DNA of 25,856 bases from CAVLCC01 sp963624975 (GCA_963624975.1 CAVFRF010000023.1:1-25856); one strand, 5' to 3'. Positions 8,375 to 16,471 are shown, counted from the first letter of the stretch. Program-made: numbers and translations. Notes: generated by a model from the letters alone, not told the origin.

Positions 8375-9181
8375 TTAGCGGCGGGTGAAGAGCAGGTACT
8401 CGTTGGCATCGCCCGTGCGCCCGTCGGCGCGGTAGCGGTGGACTAGCTGCGCGGTGGGCGAGACGCGTTGCAGCAGCTCGGCGACCTCCTCGTCGTCGAA
8501 GCTGTGGCAATAGCGGAATGCGTTCGACTTGCGGTTCCACCCCAGAAGGTAGTCGCCGCGTTCGAGGTCGAGGGCATCTGGTGCGACCGAGATCGCTTGC
8601 AGGTTTGCGAGGGCTTCTGCGTGCTCGTGCTCGGCCTTCTCGCGAAAACGCGGATCGTCGGCGAATCGCCACAGCGACACCGCTATGATGCCGCCTGGTC
8701 TTGCCAGCTCGACCATCTGCTCGAGCGCCCGCGCCCGCAAGCCCGACCCGGGAATGTGATGCATGAATCCGAACGACACGACGAAGTCGAACTTCTCATT
8801 CAATGGCAAACGTCCCGCTTCCGACAGCATCTCGACGATGTTCGTTTCGCAAAAGCTAACCCTGGCGCCAAGCTTGCCTAGCTCATCGAGATGCGCTTGC
8901 ACAAGCTCCGCGCAGCTGTCCACGCAGGTAAAGTCGAGCTGCTCGCTCGGAAACGCCTCTGCCAGAAACTTCTCGAAGCGCAGGTTGCCGCAGGCGATGT
9001 CGAGCACGGAATGCCCGCCGTTCTCCCACCCGCGTCCGCGCAGGAAACTTGCCAGCTCCCGCCAGCCGTCCCATGGACGCGATCGGGTCGCGCTGAACGA
9101 CGCGGCGTTCTCCTCGTAGAACCGCGTGGTGATGCCCGACAGCAGTCGCGTGGTGTATGTGGGGTAGAATCTGAGAGTCAT
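8375..9181 (-). CDS. Class I SAM methyltransferase resembling Trm9/ALKBH8 (tRNA wobble uridine)
   Basis: A 268-residue methyltransferase. Residues 21-37 (FYEENAASFSATR, then RPW) match the N-terminal 'FsxTRyxxWP' signature of the Trm9/ALKBH8 methyltransferase family. Motif I is VLDIACGNLRF (59-69), the acidic residue of motif II lies in FTCVDSC, and FDFVVSFGFMHHIPG carries the HH pair after motif IV seen in that family, followed by MVELARPGG. Trm9 methylates the cm5U carboxyl group made by Elongator, giving mcm5U at tRNA position 34. Here the gene is divergent from elp3, whose enzyme makes cm5U, which supports that reading. ATG 9181-9179 shares CATG with the elp3 start; TAGAAT ends seven bases before it and no ribosome site is visible, so translation may be leaderless. 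An unrelated small-molecule methyltransferase remains possible. Confidence 0.7.
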   Translation of the reverse strand: MTLRFYPTYTTRLLSGITTRFYEENAASFSATRSRPWDGWRELASFLRGRGWENGGHSVLDIACGNLRFEKFLAEAFPSEQLDFTCVDSCAELVQAHLDELGKLGARVSFCETNIVEMLSEAGRLPLNEKFDFVVSFGFMHHIPGSGLRARALEQMVELARPGGIIAVSLWRFADDPRFREKAEHEHAEALANLQAISVAPDALDLERGDYLLGWNRKSNAFRYCHSFDDEEVAELLQRVSPTAQLVHRYRADGRTGDANEYLLFTRR

Positions 9182-9195
9182 GGAGAAGATTCTAC
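9164..9195. promoter_or_regulatory. Symmetric overlapping divergent promoters of elp3 and the methyltransferase
   Basis: GTAGAATCT (9164-9172) and AGATTCTAC (9187-9195) are perfect inverted nine-base arms around 14 bases containing CATG. Each arm supplies a TAGAAT -10 box reading inward: plus strand 9165-9170 for elp3 (ATG 9180), minus strand 9194-9189 for the methyltransferase (ATG 9181). Distances from box to ATG are nine and seven bases, so both messages would begin at or within about three bases of their start codons. Confidence 0.6.
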
Positions 9196-11081
9196 TCGAA
9201 ATACTGCATCGGCTCGAGTCGTGCGAGACGCTCGACGAAAAGGAGCTGCGCGCCATCATCCGCCAGGCCAACAAGGAGCATGGCGGGTCGGGCAACGTGT
9301 TTGCCAAGCGCAAGCTCATGCCGTTCTACCTGCGCGCGAAGGCCGCAGGCGACGGGCGTTGGGAGAGCTGGGGCATCACGCCCGAGCTGGAGCGTCGACT
9401 CGTGCGCACCATCCAGATGAAGCCGCGCCGTTCGGCCTCGGGAGTCGCCACCATCTCGGTGCTCACCAAGCCGTGGAGCTGCGGCAACGACTGCTGCTAT
9501 TGTCCCAACGACGTGAGCATGCCCAAGAGCTACATTGGCGACGAACCCGCTTGCCAGCGCGCCGAGCAGAACTTCTTCGACCCGTACCTGCAGGTGCACA
9601 TGAGGCTGAGGGCCCTGCACGAGATGGGGCATCCGATCGACAAGGTCGAGCTGATCGTGCTGGGCGGCACCTGGTGCGACTACCCGCGCGAGTACCAGCT
9701 GTGGTTCGTGGAGCAGATGTTTGCCGCCGTGAACGACATGGGCGGCGACGGGGCGGTCGAGCATGCTGCCGGACGTTGCGAGTTCTATCGGGAAGCCGGC
9801 CTCGTCAACGACCCCGTCGCGATTCGCGAGGGCCAGGCCGACGTGCAGGCGCAGGTCGACAGGGGAGAGCTAGCTTTCAACGGCGCAATCGACCAGCTCT
9901 ATCGCCGTAGCCCCGAATGGCGGCAGGCGGCGGCCATCCAGCACGCGACGTTCGACGACGTGCTGTGCCAGCACAGGCGCAACGAGACCTCGCCGCATCG
10001 CGTGGTGGGCCTTGTGGTCGAAACGCGGCCCGATGCCATCACTGCGCAAAAGCTGGAGTTCTTGCGCAAGCTGGGCTGCACCAAGATCCAGATCGGCGTG
10101 CAGAGCACCCGCCAAGACGTGCTCGACCGCACGGGCCGGAGCATCGACGTGGCGCAGATCGCCCGCGCGTTCGACCTGGCGCGTCTGTTCGGCTTCAAGA
10201 TCCACGCGCACTTCATGGTGAACCTGCTGGGCGCCACCCCGCAGGACGACATCGCCGACTACCGCGAGTTCGTGCAGGGCGAGCTGTTCTCGCCCGACGA
10301 GGTGAAGCTCTACCCATGCGAGCTGGTGCCGGGCACGAAGCTCGTTGCCAGCTACGAGAGCGGCGACTGGGTGCCGTACCCCGACGACGAGCTGCTGGAG
10401 GTGCTGGTGCAAGACGTGCTGTCCACCCCGCCGCACATCAGGATGTCGAGGATGATTCGCGACATCCCCTCGATTCACGTGATCGCGGGCAACAAGGTCA
10501 CCAACCTGCGGCAGATGGTGGACCGTGCGATCGAGCAGCGCGGGCAGGCGGGGCAGGTGCGCGAGATCCGCTTCAGGGAGATAAGCACGGGCGACGTGGA
10601 CTTGAGCACGCTCTCGCTCGATGTGCACGCCTACGAGACGCGCGCTACCAGCGAGCACTTCTTGCAATGGGTGACTCCGGAGGGCAAGATCGCGGGCTTC
10701 GTGCGGCTGTCGCTGCCGCGTCGCGAGTACGTGGAGGAGCTGGGCGAGGGGTCGCCGATCGCCGCAGGTCAGGCCATGATCCGCGAGGTGCACGTGTACG
10801 GCCGCGCCGCACGTTTGGGAGATGCCGAAGAGTCGCTGGCACCTGCAAGTGCGGCCGAGCCCGTCGCCGCGCCCGCAGCCGCGCCCGCAGCCTCGACCGC
10901 GCACGCCCAGCACGCTCAGCACATGGGCCTCGGCCGTTCTCTCATCGACGCGGCTGCGAACATCGCCCGCGAGCACGGCTACACCTCTCTCAACGTGATC
11001 AGCTCGGTGGGCACGCGCGAGTACTATCGCAACCTCGGATTCGAAGATAAATATCTGTATCAAAGGCTGGCATTGGTTTAA
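9180..11081 (+). CDS. elp3: Elp3-family radical SAM tRNA carboxymethyluridine synthase
   Basis: Elp3 uses acetyl-CoA and a 4Fe-4S/SAM radical to make 5-carboxymethyluridine at the tRNA wobble position. The 633-residue protein has an N-terminal tRNA-binding region, the radical SAM cluster CGNDCCYCP (Cys101, 105, 108 as CX3CX2C), then family blocks SYIGDEPACQRAEQNFFDPY and VELIVLGGTWCDYP, and VGLVVETRPD leading into the barrel. The C-terminal GNAT (lysine acetyltransferase-like) domain has IREVHVYG, acetyl-CoA loop QHMGLGRSL, and VGTREYYRNLGF. Odd: between HVYG and QHMGLG an Ala/Pro/His-rich stretch of about 40 residues is inserted. The ATG 9180 has no good ribosome site but a TAGAAT box nine bases ahead. 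apt follows on the same strand after 132 bases. Confidence 0.95.
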   Translation: MEKILLEILHRLESCETLDEKELRAIIRQANKEHGGSGNVFAKRKLMPFYLRAKAAGDGRWESWGITPELERRLVRTIQMKPRRSASGVATISVLTKPWSCGNDCCYCPNDVSMPKSYIGDEPACQRAEQNFFDPYLQVHMRLRALHEMGHPIDKVELIVLGGTWCDYPREYQLWFVEQMFAAVNDMGGDGAVEHAAGRCEFYREAGLVNDPVAIREGQADVQAQVDRGELAFNGAIDQLYRRSPEWRQAAAIQHATFDDVLCQHRRNETSPHRVVGLVVETRPDAITAQKLEFLRKLGCTKIQIGVQSTRQDVLDRTGRSIDVAQIARAFDLARLFGFKIHAHFMVNLLGATPQDDIADYREFVQGELFSPDEVKLYPCELVPGTKLVASYESGDWVPYPDDELLEVLVQDVLSTPPHIRMSRMIRDIPSIHVIAGNKVTNLRQMVDRAIEQRGQAGQVREIRFREISTGDVDLSTLSLDVHAYETRATSEHFLQWVTPEGKIAGFVRLSLPRREYVEELGEGSPIAAGQAMIREVHVYGRAARLGDAEESLAPASAAEPVAAPAAAPAASTAHAQHAQHMGLGRSLIDAAANIAREHGYTSLNVISSVGTREYYRNLGFEDKYLYQRLALV

Positions 11082-11213
11082 AATCTAAAAGGTTTTGCCT
11101 AGATGCCAAGACGAGTTCGGCCTGCCGCTCGACATGCGGGACGGGCCGCGCGGGCATCCATGCAAAAACGCTACAAGTCACCGCAGGCCACGACCCCGAC
11201 GGAAGTGATTAGA

Positions 11214-11747
11214 TTGGCAGATTTTGATTTTGACGGCATGATTCGCAGCATTCCCGATTACCCGAGCGAGGGCATCGTGTTCAAGGACATCACCACGCTG
11301 CTCAAGGATTCGGCGGGATTCGCCGCCACCATCGACGAAATCGCCGACCACTTCGCCGGGCTTGGCATCACCAAGGTCGTGGGCGCCGAGGCCCGCGGCT
11401 TCATGATCGCCGCGCCCGTGGCCTACAAGCTCCATGCCGGATTCGTGCCGGCGCGCAAGCCGGGCAAGCTGCCGTGCGAGACGGTGAGCCAGGCTTATGC
11501 CCTGGAGTACGGCACTGACTCCCTCGAGATCCACAAAGACGCGATCTCCGATGGCGACAAGGTGCTGGTGGTCGACGACATCATCGCCACGGGCGGCACT
11601 GCGGTAGCCCAGGTGAAGATGATCGAGCGCCTCGGCGGCGAGGTCGTGGGGCTGGCATTCTTGCAGGAGCTGGCTTTCCTCAACCCCCGCAAGGAAATCG
11701 CAACTGCCACCGATGCCGAGGTCTTCTCGCTGGTAGAGGTGCAGTAG
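11214..11747 (+). CDS. apt: Adenine phosphoribosyltransferase
   Basis: Apt salvages adenine with PRPP to AMP in the cytosol. Family marks are the N-terminal IRSIPDYPSEGIVFKDIT, GAEARGFMIAAPVAY, RKPGKLPCETVSQAYALEYG and the PRPP-binding loop VLVVDDIIATGGTA. The frame opens at 11103, but the family starts just before IRSIPDYP. TTG at 11214 has GGAAG eight bases upstream and gives 177 residues, the usual length; an ATG at 11160 is the alternative and would add 18 atypical residues. Follows elp3 on the same strand. Confidence 0.93.
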   Translation: MADFDFDGMIRSIPDYPSEGIVFKDITTLLKDSAGFAATIDEIADHFAGLGITKVVGAEARGFMIAAPVAYKLHAGFVPARKPGKLPCETVSQAYALEYGTDSLEIHKDAISDGDKVLVVDDIIATGGTAVAQVKMIERLGGEVVGLAFLQELAFLNPRKEIATATDAEVFSLVEVQ

Positions 11748-11758
11748 GAGATTGAAGT

Positions 11759-11778
11759 GCCCCGGCGCGAGCCGGGGC
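11759..11778. terminator. GC-rich stem-loop between convergent apt and radical SAM genes
   Basis: GCCCCGGC and GCCGGGGC form a perfect eight-bp stem capped by a GCGA tetraloop. It lies 12 bases after the apt stop and about 80 bases after the radical SAM stop on the other strand. There is no T-run, so any termination would be atypical; it may instead protect the 3' ends. Confidence 0.45.
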
Positions 11779-11860
11779 GAGCAGTGTGCCGAGACGATGG
11801 GTCGAGCTGCTAGCAGGGCGAAGCGGAACTCGCAGACCCGATGCTTGCAAGCCGCTGCGT

Positions 11861-13354
11861 CTACTTCGTCGGCCACTTGAGCGAAGGGACTTCTTCCTCT
11901 GGTATCGATGTGGCCAAGCACACGTATTCGTTGTAGCCCATCCGCCCGAACATGTTGCGATAGTAGCGCAGATAGCTTGCCACGGTCTTGAACAGCTGCT
12001 CGCAGGGGGTGCCAGTGCGCTCTCTCTCCCAATAGCAGCTGCCCTGACAAACCGGCATCAGCTTGCATTGCGAGCACTTTTCGTCCGTCGTGGCATCGAA
12101 GGTGATCTGCCGCATGGCATCGAGGTCCACTCCGTCGAGGATGTTGAACTTGCGGTGCTCGGCGTGTCCAACTGCACCGTCGCATTTGTACACGTCGCCG
12201 ATAGCATCCACCACCATGTAGCTGTCGACCTGCCCGTGGCAGAACTTGCCGCATGGGTGCAGCAGCTCGTGGATGGCGTTTAGCCCGGACTTCCCGTCGA
12301 ACATCGCCTTGTGGCATGCGCTGGCAAACTCGTCGCGCATGAAGAAGTCGTTGCTGGGTGCGCCGCACGCTTCGGCTCCGAACGTTCCGTAGCAGTCGTT
12401 GTGCTTGGCTGGCCTGAGGGGAATCCCGATCTTGCCGAGCTTGCGCCTCAGCTCCAGATACACCGGCCATCCGGCCGAGTCCACGTCGCATACGACCTGC
12501 ACTCCGATTCCACGGTCGAGCATCTTCTTGAATATCTGCACGGCTTGCGAGAAATGCGTCGGGGCAGCGTCGTCGCTCTGCTTCCCGGCAACGTTCATGG
12601 TTACAATCGCGTTGGTCACGCCGCATTCAACGAGGGTGTCAACGGAGCTGGCATCGACGAACGAATCGCAGCTGTCGAGCATAGTCGAGTTGTACACGAT
12701 TTCGCGGGCGACGCAGAAAGAGGTGAGGATGCTCGAGAAATGTTCTACAAGGTCGAGGCAAAGCGAAGGACCGCTGCCGTACCATTGCACCGTGAGCTTC
12801 TCGAAGGGCTTGCTTTCGTGTCGGGAGAGGATGAACTCGAGCACCGAATCGATGACCTTCTCCGACATGAGGGAATTGCGCGCCCCGTGCTTGCGCACAT
12901 CGCAGTAGGGACATGCATGATTGCATTTGTAGCTGGGAGCAAGACAAATCGTGAGCTCGCGGCTGTCGTGCCTGATGGCCCTGAATCTCTCTTGCTCCAC
13001 CCATAGCTCCTCGTCGGGGGTGAGCAAGGTGATGAAGCCGTCTTCTATCAGCTTGTCCACATAGGCCTTGCCGGGTACCAGCTTGTTGGTGGGGAAGTCG
13101 AATTCGTCGCCGAAGTCCAGCCCGAAATCCATGTTGTCGCCCGGATCGATGCCGAACAAGAAGTCCATGTCGTCTTCGATGATGCCGTACTTGCTGTTCA
13201 CGCTCTTGGCCTTGCAGAAGTCGCCCTTCTCGTACTTTTCGTAGATGAGGCGGGCACCGCCTCGCAGCACCGCAAACGCGCCGCTCGAAGCGTTGAACAG
13301 CAGCAGCTCGCGTTGATTGCCCTCGACCTCTATGTTGTAGCGTGATTTGAACAT
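11861..13354 (-). CDS. Radical SAM/SPASM protein, probable peptide maturase
   Basis: A 497-residue radical SAM enzyme. CNHACPYC (Cys144, 148, 151) is the CX3CX2C cluster, after TICLAPSY. The C-terminal SPASM part shows CGKFCHGQ, the VDAIGDVYKCDG strand typical of SPASM proteins, and CSQCKLMPVCQGSC ending with a further Cys in GTPC. Enzymes of this type install modifications in ribosomal peptides or in sulfatases. The N-terminal 130 residues (ELLLFNASSGAFAVLRGG) look like the peptide-recognition region of peptide maturases, with an unusual acidic stretch rich in Asp, Phe and Gly at 59-88. No precursor peptide, exporter or sulfatase gene is visible beside it, so the substrate is unknown. ATG 13354 has no clear ribosome site; the palindrome GACTA-TAG-TAGTC lies 3 bases upstream. 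Confidence 0.85.
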   Translation of the reverse strand: MFKSRYNIEVEGNQRELLLFNASSGAFAVLRGGARLIYEKYEKGDFCKAKSVNSKYGIIEDDMDFLFGIDPGDNMDFGLDFGDEFDFPTNKLVPGKAYVDKLIEDGFITLLTPDEELWVEQERFRAIRHDSRELTICLAPSYKCNHACPYCDVRKHGARNSLMSEKVIDSVLEFILSRHESKPFEKLTVQWYGSGPSLCLDLVEHFSSILTSFCVAREIVYNSTMLDSCDSFVDASSVDTLVECGVTNAIVTMNVAGKQSDDAAPTHFSQAVQIFKKMLDRGIGVQVVCDVDSAGWPVYLELRRKLGKIGIPLRPAKHNDCYGTFGAEACGAPSNDFFMRDEFASACHKAMFDGKSGLNAIHELLHPCGKFCHGQVDSYMVVDAIGDVYKCDGAVGHAEHRKFNILDGVDLDAMRQITFDATTDEKCSQCKLMPVCQGSCYWERERTGTPCEQLFKTVASYLRYYRNMFGRMGYNEYVCLATSIPEEEVPSLKWPTK

Positions 13355-13510
13355 GCGACTATAGTAGTCAGCCTATAAGTATGAATACATTAAAGTTTTG
13401 AGAGATTCGCTAAACGGATTTGTGCAAATGCAACAAATTTCTAGCTGCCGGCTGGAAATCGGCATCTGCAGAGGGCGCATTGCAGGTTTACCATGAGTCC
13501 GGTCGACGCT

Positions 13511-13533
13511 TTGACCTCACACGTGGCGGTCAA
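13511..13533. promoter_or_regulatory. Possible operator upstream of suhB
   Basis: TTGACC, eleven bases, GGTCAA form a perfect interrupted palindrome about 70 bases ahead of the suhB start. It may be a regulator site or a chance -35-like element. The rest of the 249-base gap (13355-13603) between the divergent genes holds no convincing gene. Confidence 0.25.
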
Positions 13534-13603
13534 TTGATGGCGGTCACAAGGCTTTCGACCAGTTCATCCGAAGTTTGCATCTCCTTGGGAAGGCGGACAG
13601 TTT

Positions 13604-14371
13604 ATGTCGAACGATTTGGAAAAGCTCGTGCAGATCGTGGAGCGCGCCGCGAAGCTTATGCTCGAGGCGGAGCGTGGACACCTGGGCACGAAGCTCAAGA
13701 GCGGTCGTCGCGATATGGTCACCGAGTTCGACGCGCGCATCCAGCAGGTGCTGGTGGACGAGCTGGACGCGGCCTTTCCCGGGGTCGGATTCTTGTGCGA
13801 GGAGGGCGAGGGCCTCAAGCAAACCGATGGCACCCGCTTCGTGATCGACCCGATCGACGGCACCGCCAATTTCGTGCACCGCACCGGATGCAGCGCGACC
13901 TCTGTGGCGCTGGTAGACGGAGACGATCCGATGCTCGGCGTTGTGTGCAATCCGTTTACAGGCGAGACATTTGCGGCAGAGCGCGGCCAGGGAGCCATGC
14001 TGGGCGGCGAGCCGATGCCGCAGGTCGACGACGTTTGCCTGGCCGACTCGCTGGTGTGCATAGGCAGCTCGCTCTACTTTCCCGAACTCTACCAGCAGAC
14101 CATGGACCTGCTGGCGCGTCGTGGCTGCGAGTTCAACGACATCAGGCGCGACGGCTCCGCCGCGCTGGACTGCTGCTACACGGCCGACGGCCGCTTCGGG
14201 CTGTTCTTCGAGAAGACGCTGGCTCCGTGGGACTACGCTGCGGGGTCGCTGGTGGCCAGCGAATGCGGCGCGTTCGTGGGCAACATGGATGGCGGCGCGC
14301 TCACCTACGGCCAGCGCAATTCGGTGCTGGTGGGAGCCAGGACCGCGGTGGAGGAGTGGCTGGCGGGGTAA
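13604..14371 (+). CDS. suhB: Inositol monophosphatase family protein (SuhB-like)
   Basis: A 255-residue Mg2+-dependent phosphatase of the IMPase fold. Metal and catalytic motifs are complete: CEEGEG (Glu66/67), IDPIDGTANF (Asp82 and Asp85) and APWDYAAG (Asp210). Likely substrates are inositol-1-phosphate or related sugar phosphates, but members also act on fructose-1,6-bisphosphate, PAP or histidinol phosphate, which cannot be separated by eye. ATG 13604 is preceded by GGAAGG ten bases upstream. It is divergent from the radical SAM gene and converges on the AEC transporter gene with about 50 bases between. Confidence 0.88.
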   Translation: MSNDLEKLVQIVERAAKLMLEAERGHLGTKLKSGRRDMVTEFDARIQQVLVDELDAAFPGVGFLCEEGEGLKQTDGTRFVIDPIDGTANFVHRTGCSATSVALVDGDDPMLGVVCNPFTGETFAAERGQGAMLGGEPMPQVDDVCLADSLVCIGSSLYFPELYQQTMDLLARRGCEFNDIRRDGSAALDCCYTADGRFGLFFEKTLAPWDYAAGSLVASECGAFVGNMDGGALTYGQRNSVLVGARTAVEEWLAG

Positions 14372-14422
14372 GCGACGCGCTCGCGCTTGCGCCGCCGACG
14401 GCAGCCGTGCTCTCAGCCGCGT

Positions 14423-15424
14423 CTATGCGATGAGTAGCGTGATGAGCGGAATCGTGAATATCGACAGGATCGTGCTTACGAAGGTGCACCGCATCATGGT
14501 TTCGGTCGACCCGCCGTACAGCACGCTGAAGATCGTGCCCATCGAGGCTGCGGGCATGGCCGAACCAACTACCAGCACGCCCATCAGCATGGGGTCGGAG
14601 AGGAAGTTCCTGAACACGAGGAACACCAGCACCGGCACGGCGACGAGCCTCACGAACGAGGTCACGTACACGTTGCCGTGGCTCACCATGTCGCGTACCG
14701 ACATCTTGGCGAGGTTTGAACCCACCACGATCATCGACCCGGGCGTGACCAGCTGTCCCAGCGAATCGCAGAAGTTGCCGACGATTCCGCCGTTGTCGGT
14801 TACTCCCAGCACGACCAGGATCGGTGCTGCCACGCAGGCCGCCAAGCACGGGTTGACCAGGCTCTTGAGCGTGCGGTAGAGCTTGCCCTTGAACGACCCG
14901 TGCCCCATGCCGATGGCCACGGGGCTGCCGTTCTCGCTGTTGCCGTCACGCGGCTCGCCGGAACCCCGTTTGATCTCGGCCGGTCCCACGGTGAACATCA
15001 GGAAGTTGAACGGGATGTTGAAGATTGCAGCGTAGAGCAGCGCTTCCTGCCCGAAAATCGCGGAGAGCACCGGCAGCCCGATGAATCCCACGTTGCCGAA
15101 CATCATCACGAACGCATGCGCGCCGCGCTGGCTGTTGGTGCTCTTGCGGTACAGCCGCGAGAATAGGTCGGTCGCGATGGCGGTGCCGCCGAGCGAGAGG
15201 GTGGATACGAGCAGGATCAGCAGCACGGTCTGCACGTCGGGAAGCTCGCTGCTGTTGAGCACCGCGCCGATGATCATCGCGGGCAGCGCGAAGTTCATCA
15301 CCAGCTTGGAGAGCGCGGAGTCCACGTGGTCGTCGAGAATCCCCACCTTGCGCGCCAAGATGCCTGCTCCCATCATCAGGAACATGATCACCATCTGCGT
15401 CGACGCGTGTGCGAATACCTCCAT
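14423..15424 (-). CDS. AEC (auxin efflux carrier) family transporter
   Basis: A 333-residue membrane protein with about ten hydrophobic segments. The N-terminal MFLMMGAGILARKVGILDD, followed by LSKLVMNFALPAMI, and the FGNVGFIGLPVL block are typical of the AEC family; the second half begins near LKSLVNPCLAACVAAPIL. AEC proteins carry small organic acids or metabolites; the solute is unknown. The gene follows thrH by 30 bases on the same strand and is probably co-transcribed, hinting at a link to phosphorylated amino acid or homoserine metabolism, which is inference only. Confidence 0.88.
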   Translation of the reverse strand: MEVFAHASTQMVIMFLMMGAGILARKVGILDDHVDSALSKLVMNFALPAMIIGAVLNSSELPDVQTVLLILLVSTLSLGGTAIATDLFSRLYRKSTNSQRGAHAFVMMFGNVGFIGLPVLSAIFGQEALLYAAIFNIPFNFLMFTVGPAEIKRGSGEPRDGNSENGSPVAIGMGHGSFKGKLYRTLKSLVNPCLAACVAAPILVVLGVTDNGGIVGNFCDSLGQLVTPGSMIVVGSNLAKMSVRDMVSHGNVYVTSFVRLVAVPVLVFLVFRNFLSDPMLMGVLVVGSAMPAASMGTIFSVLYGGSTETMMRCTFVSTILSIFTIPLITLLIA

Positions 15425-15454
15425 CTGTGCCCGCTCAGCCCCTTCTCGGCAACC

Positions 15455-16057
15455 CTACGCCATGGCCTTGCGGATGGCGGCCAGCAGCTCGTCGTACTCC
15501 TCGAATGCGGGAATCTCGGGGTGCTCGGCCTTGATCTGGTCGGTGCTCCTGAACAGGAAGCCCGCCTTGCTGGCGGCGATCATCTCGAGGTCGTTGTGGC
15601 TGTCGCCGCTGGCGATGGTGCTAAAGCCCATGTTCTGCAGGCCCTTTACGGTGGTGAGCTTTGTGTGCTCGCAGCGCATCTTGTAGTCCACGATGCGGTC
15701 CTTGGCATCGATCACCAGCTCGTTGCAGAAGATCGTGGGATTGCCCAGCTTGGGCAGGATGGCCTCGGCGAACTGGATGAAGGTGTCGCTCACGATGATC
15801 ACCTGCGCGAAGCTGCGCAGCTCGTCGAGAAACTCGCGTGCGCCCGGCATCGGGTCGATCTTGGCGATGACCTCCTGAACCTCCTCGAGCCCCAGCCCGT
15901 GCTTTTCCATGGAGCGCAGGCGATGCTGCATGAGCACGTCGTAGTCGGGCTCGTCGCGCGTGGTGAGCTTGAGCTCGGGAATCTTCGACTCCTCTGCAAA
16001 CGCGATCCAGATTTCGGGAATCAACACGCCTTCAAGGTCCAGGCACACAATGTCCAT
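15455..16057 (-). CDS. thrH: ThrH: phosphoserine phosphatase / homoserine phosphotransferase
   Basis: A 200-residue HAD-superfamily enzyme closely following the ThrH pattern: IVCLDLEGVLIPEIWIAFAE at the N-terminus with the nucleophile Asp7 and Glu9, TTRDEPDYDVLMQHRL, VIIVSDTFIQFAEAILPKLG (motif II Ser-Asp) and ASGDSHNDLEMI (motif IV). In Pseudomonas ThrH hydrolyses phosphoserine and can move the phosphate to homoserine, feeding serine and threonine synthesis. ATG 16057 is chosen because the family begins here and AGAGG lies ten bases upstream; the frame is open further but is not family-like. It heads a two-gene unit with the AEC transporter. Confidence 0.93.
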   Translation of the reverse strand: MDIVCLDLEGVLIPEIWIAFAEESKIPELKLTTRDEPDYDVLMQHRLRSMEKHGLGLEEVQEVIAKIDPMPGAREFLDELRSFAQVIIVSDTFIQFAEAILPKLGNPTIFCNELVIDAKDRIVDYKMRCEHTKLTTVKGLQNMGFSTIASGDSHNDLEMIAASKAGFLFRSTDQIKAEHPEIPAFEEYDELLAAIRKAMA

Positions 16058-16471
16058 CGTAGGTAGTCCTCTCGATTTTTTCGCAAAACTCGTTGCCGGC
16101 AGCTGCTTTGCGCTGCTCCGCATCGCCGTGAATGCCGGGGCTGCCGCGAACTGCCACACATGATTTTAAGAGCAAAGCTGCGCGTGCCGGCCGCAATACG
16201 TTCAGCAGCTGTGCAAACGGCAAACTGCAGACAGCGCTGCAGCGCGTCGAGGTCGCATGCGTGTGGGCCGAGTGCTGTAGGCCGAGTGCTGTAGGCCGAG
16301 TGCTCGTTCCGGGAATGCGGAGTGCGATCGGGCACGACAAGCACATAGAATATTGAAGCCGAGACGTCGCTTGGACTGTCACGCGATGCGCACACGCGTC
16401 GCGCAGCCGAGTGCGCGTCAAACGGCATCGCGCAAGCAAACGAAAACCCGAAGGCTCATCTAGGAGACCAG
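16058..16471. other. 414-base divergent intergenic region between thrH and aroK-like
   Basis: No gene is supported. It contains a minus-strand TAAAAT at 16168-16163 that may be a -10 for thrH, a short tandem repeat (16266-16304), a plus-strand TAGAAT at 16346-16351 that may be a -10 for the kinase gene, and GGAG six bases before the kinase ATG. Confidence 0.45.
16266..16304. repeat. 14-base tandem repeat, 2.8 copies
   Basis: The unit GGCCGAGTGCTGTA occurs perfectly twice (16266-16279, 16280-16293) followed by eleven bases of a third copy. Copy number could vary by slippage. It lies upstream of the candidate kinase promoter. Confidence 0.9.

Noticed and set aside
11178..12626. Long minus-strand frame across apt and the radical SAM gene
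   Set aside because: Runs antisense to apt and out of frame in the radical SAM gene; its Arg/His-rich text is typical of GC-rich shadow frames.
13428..13496. 22-residue plus-strand peptide with two cysteines near the radical SAM gene, considered as a RiPP precursor
   Set aside because: No ribosome site, no leader/core pattern or repeat, and it lies on the strand opposite to the maturase gene.
16266..16304. CRISPR-like array
   Set aside because: Units are directly adjacent without spacers and fewer than three.
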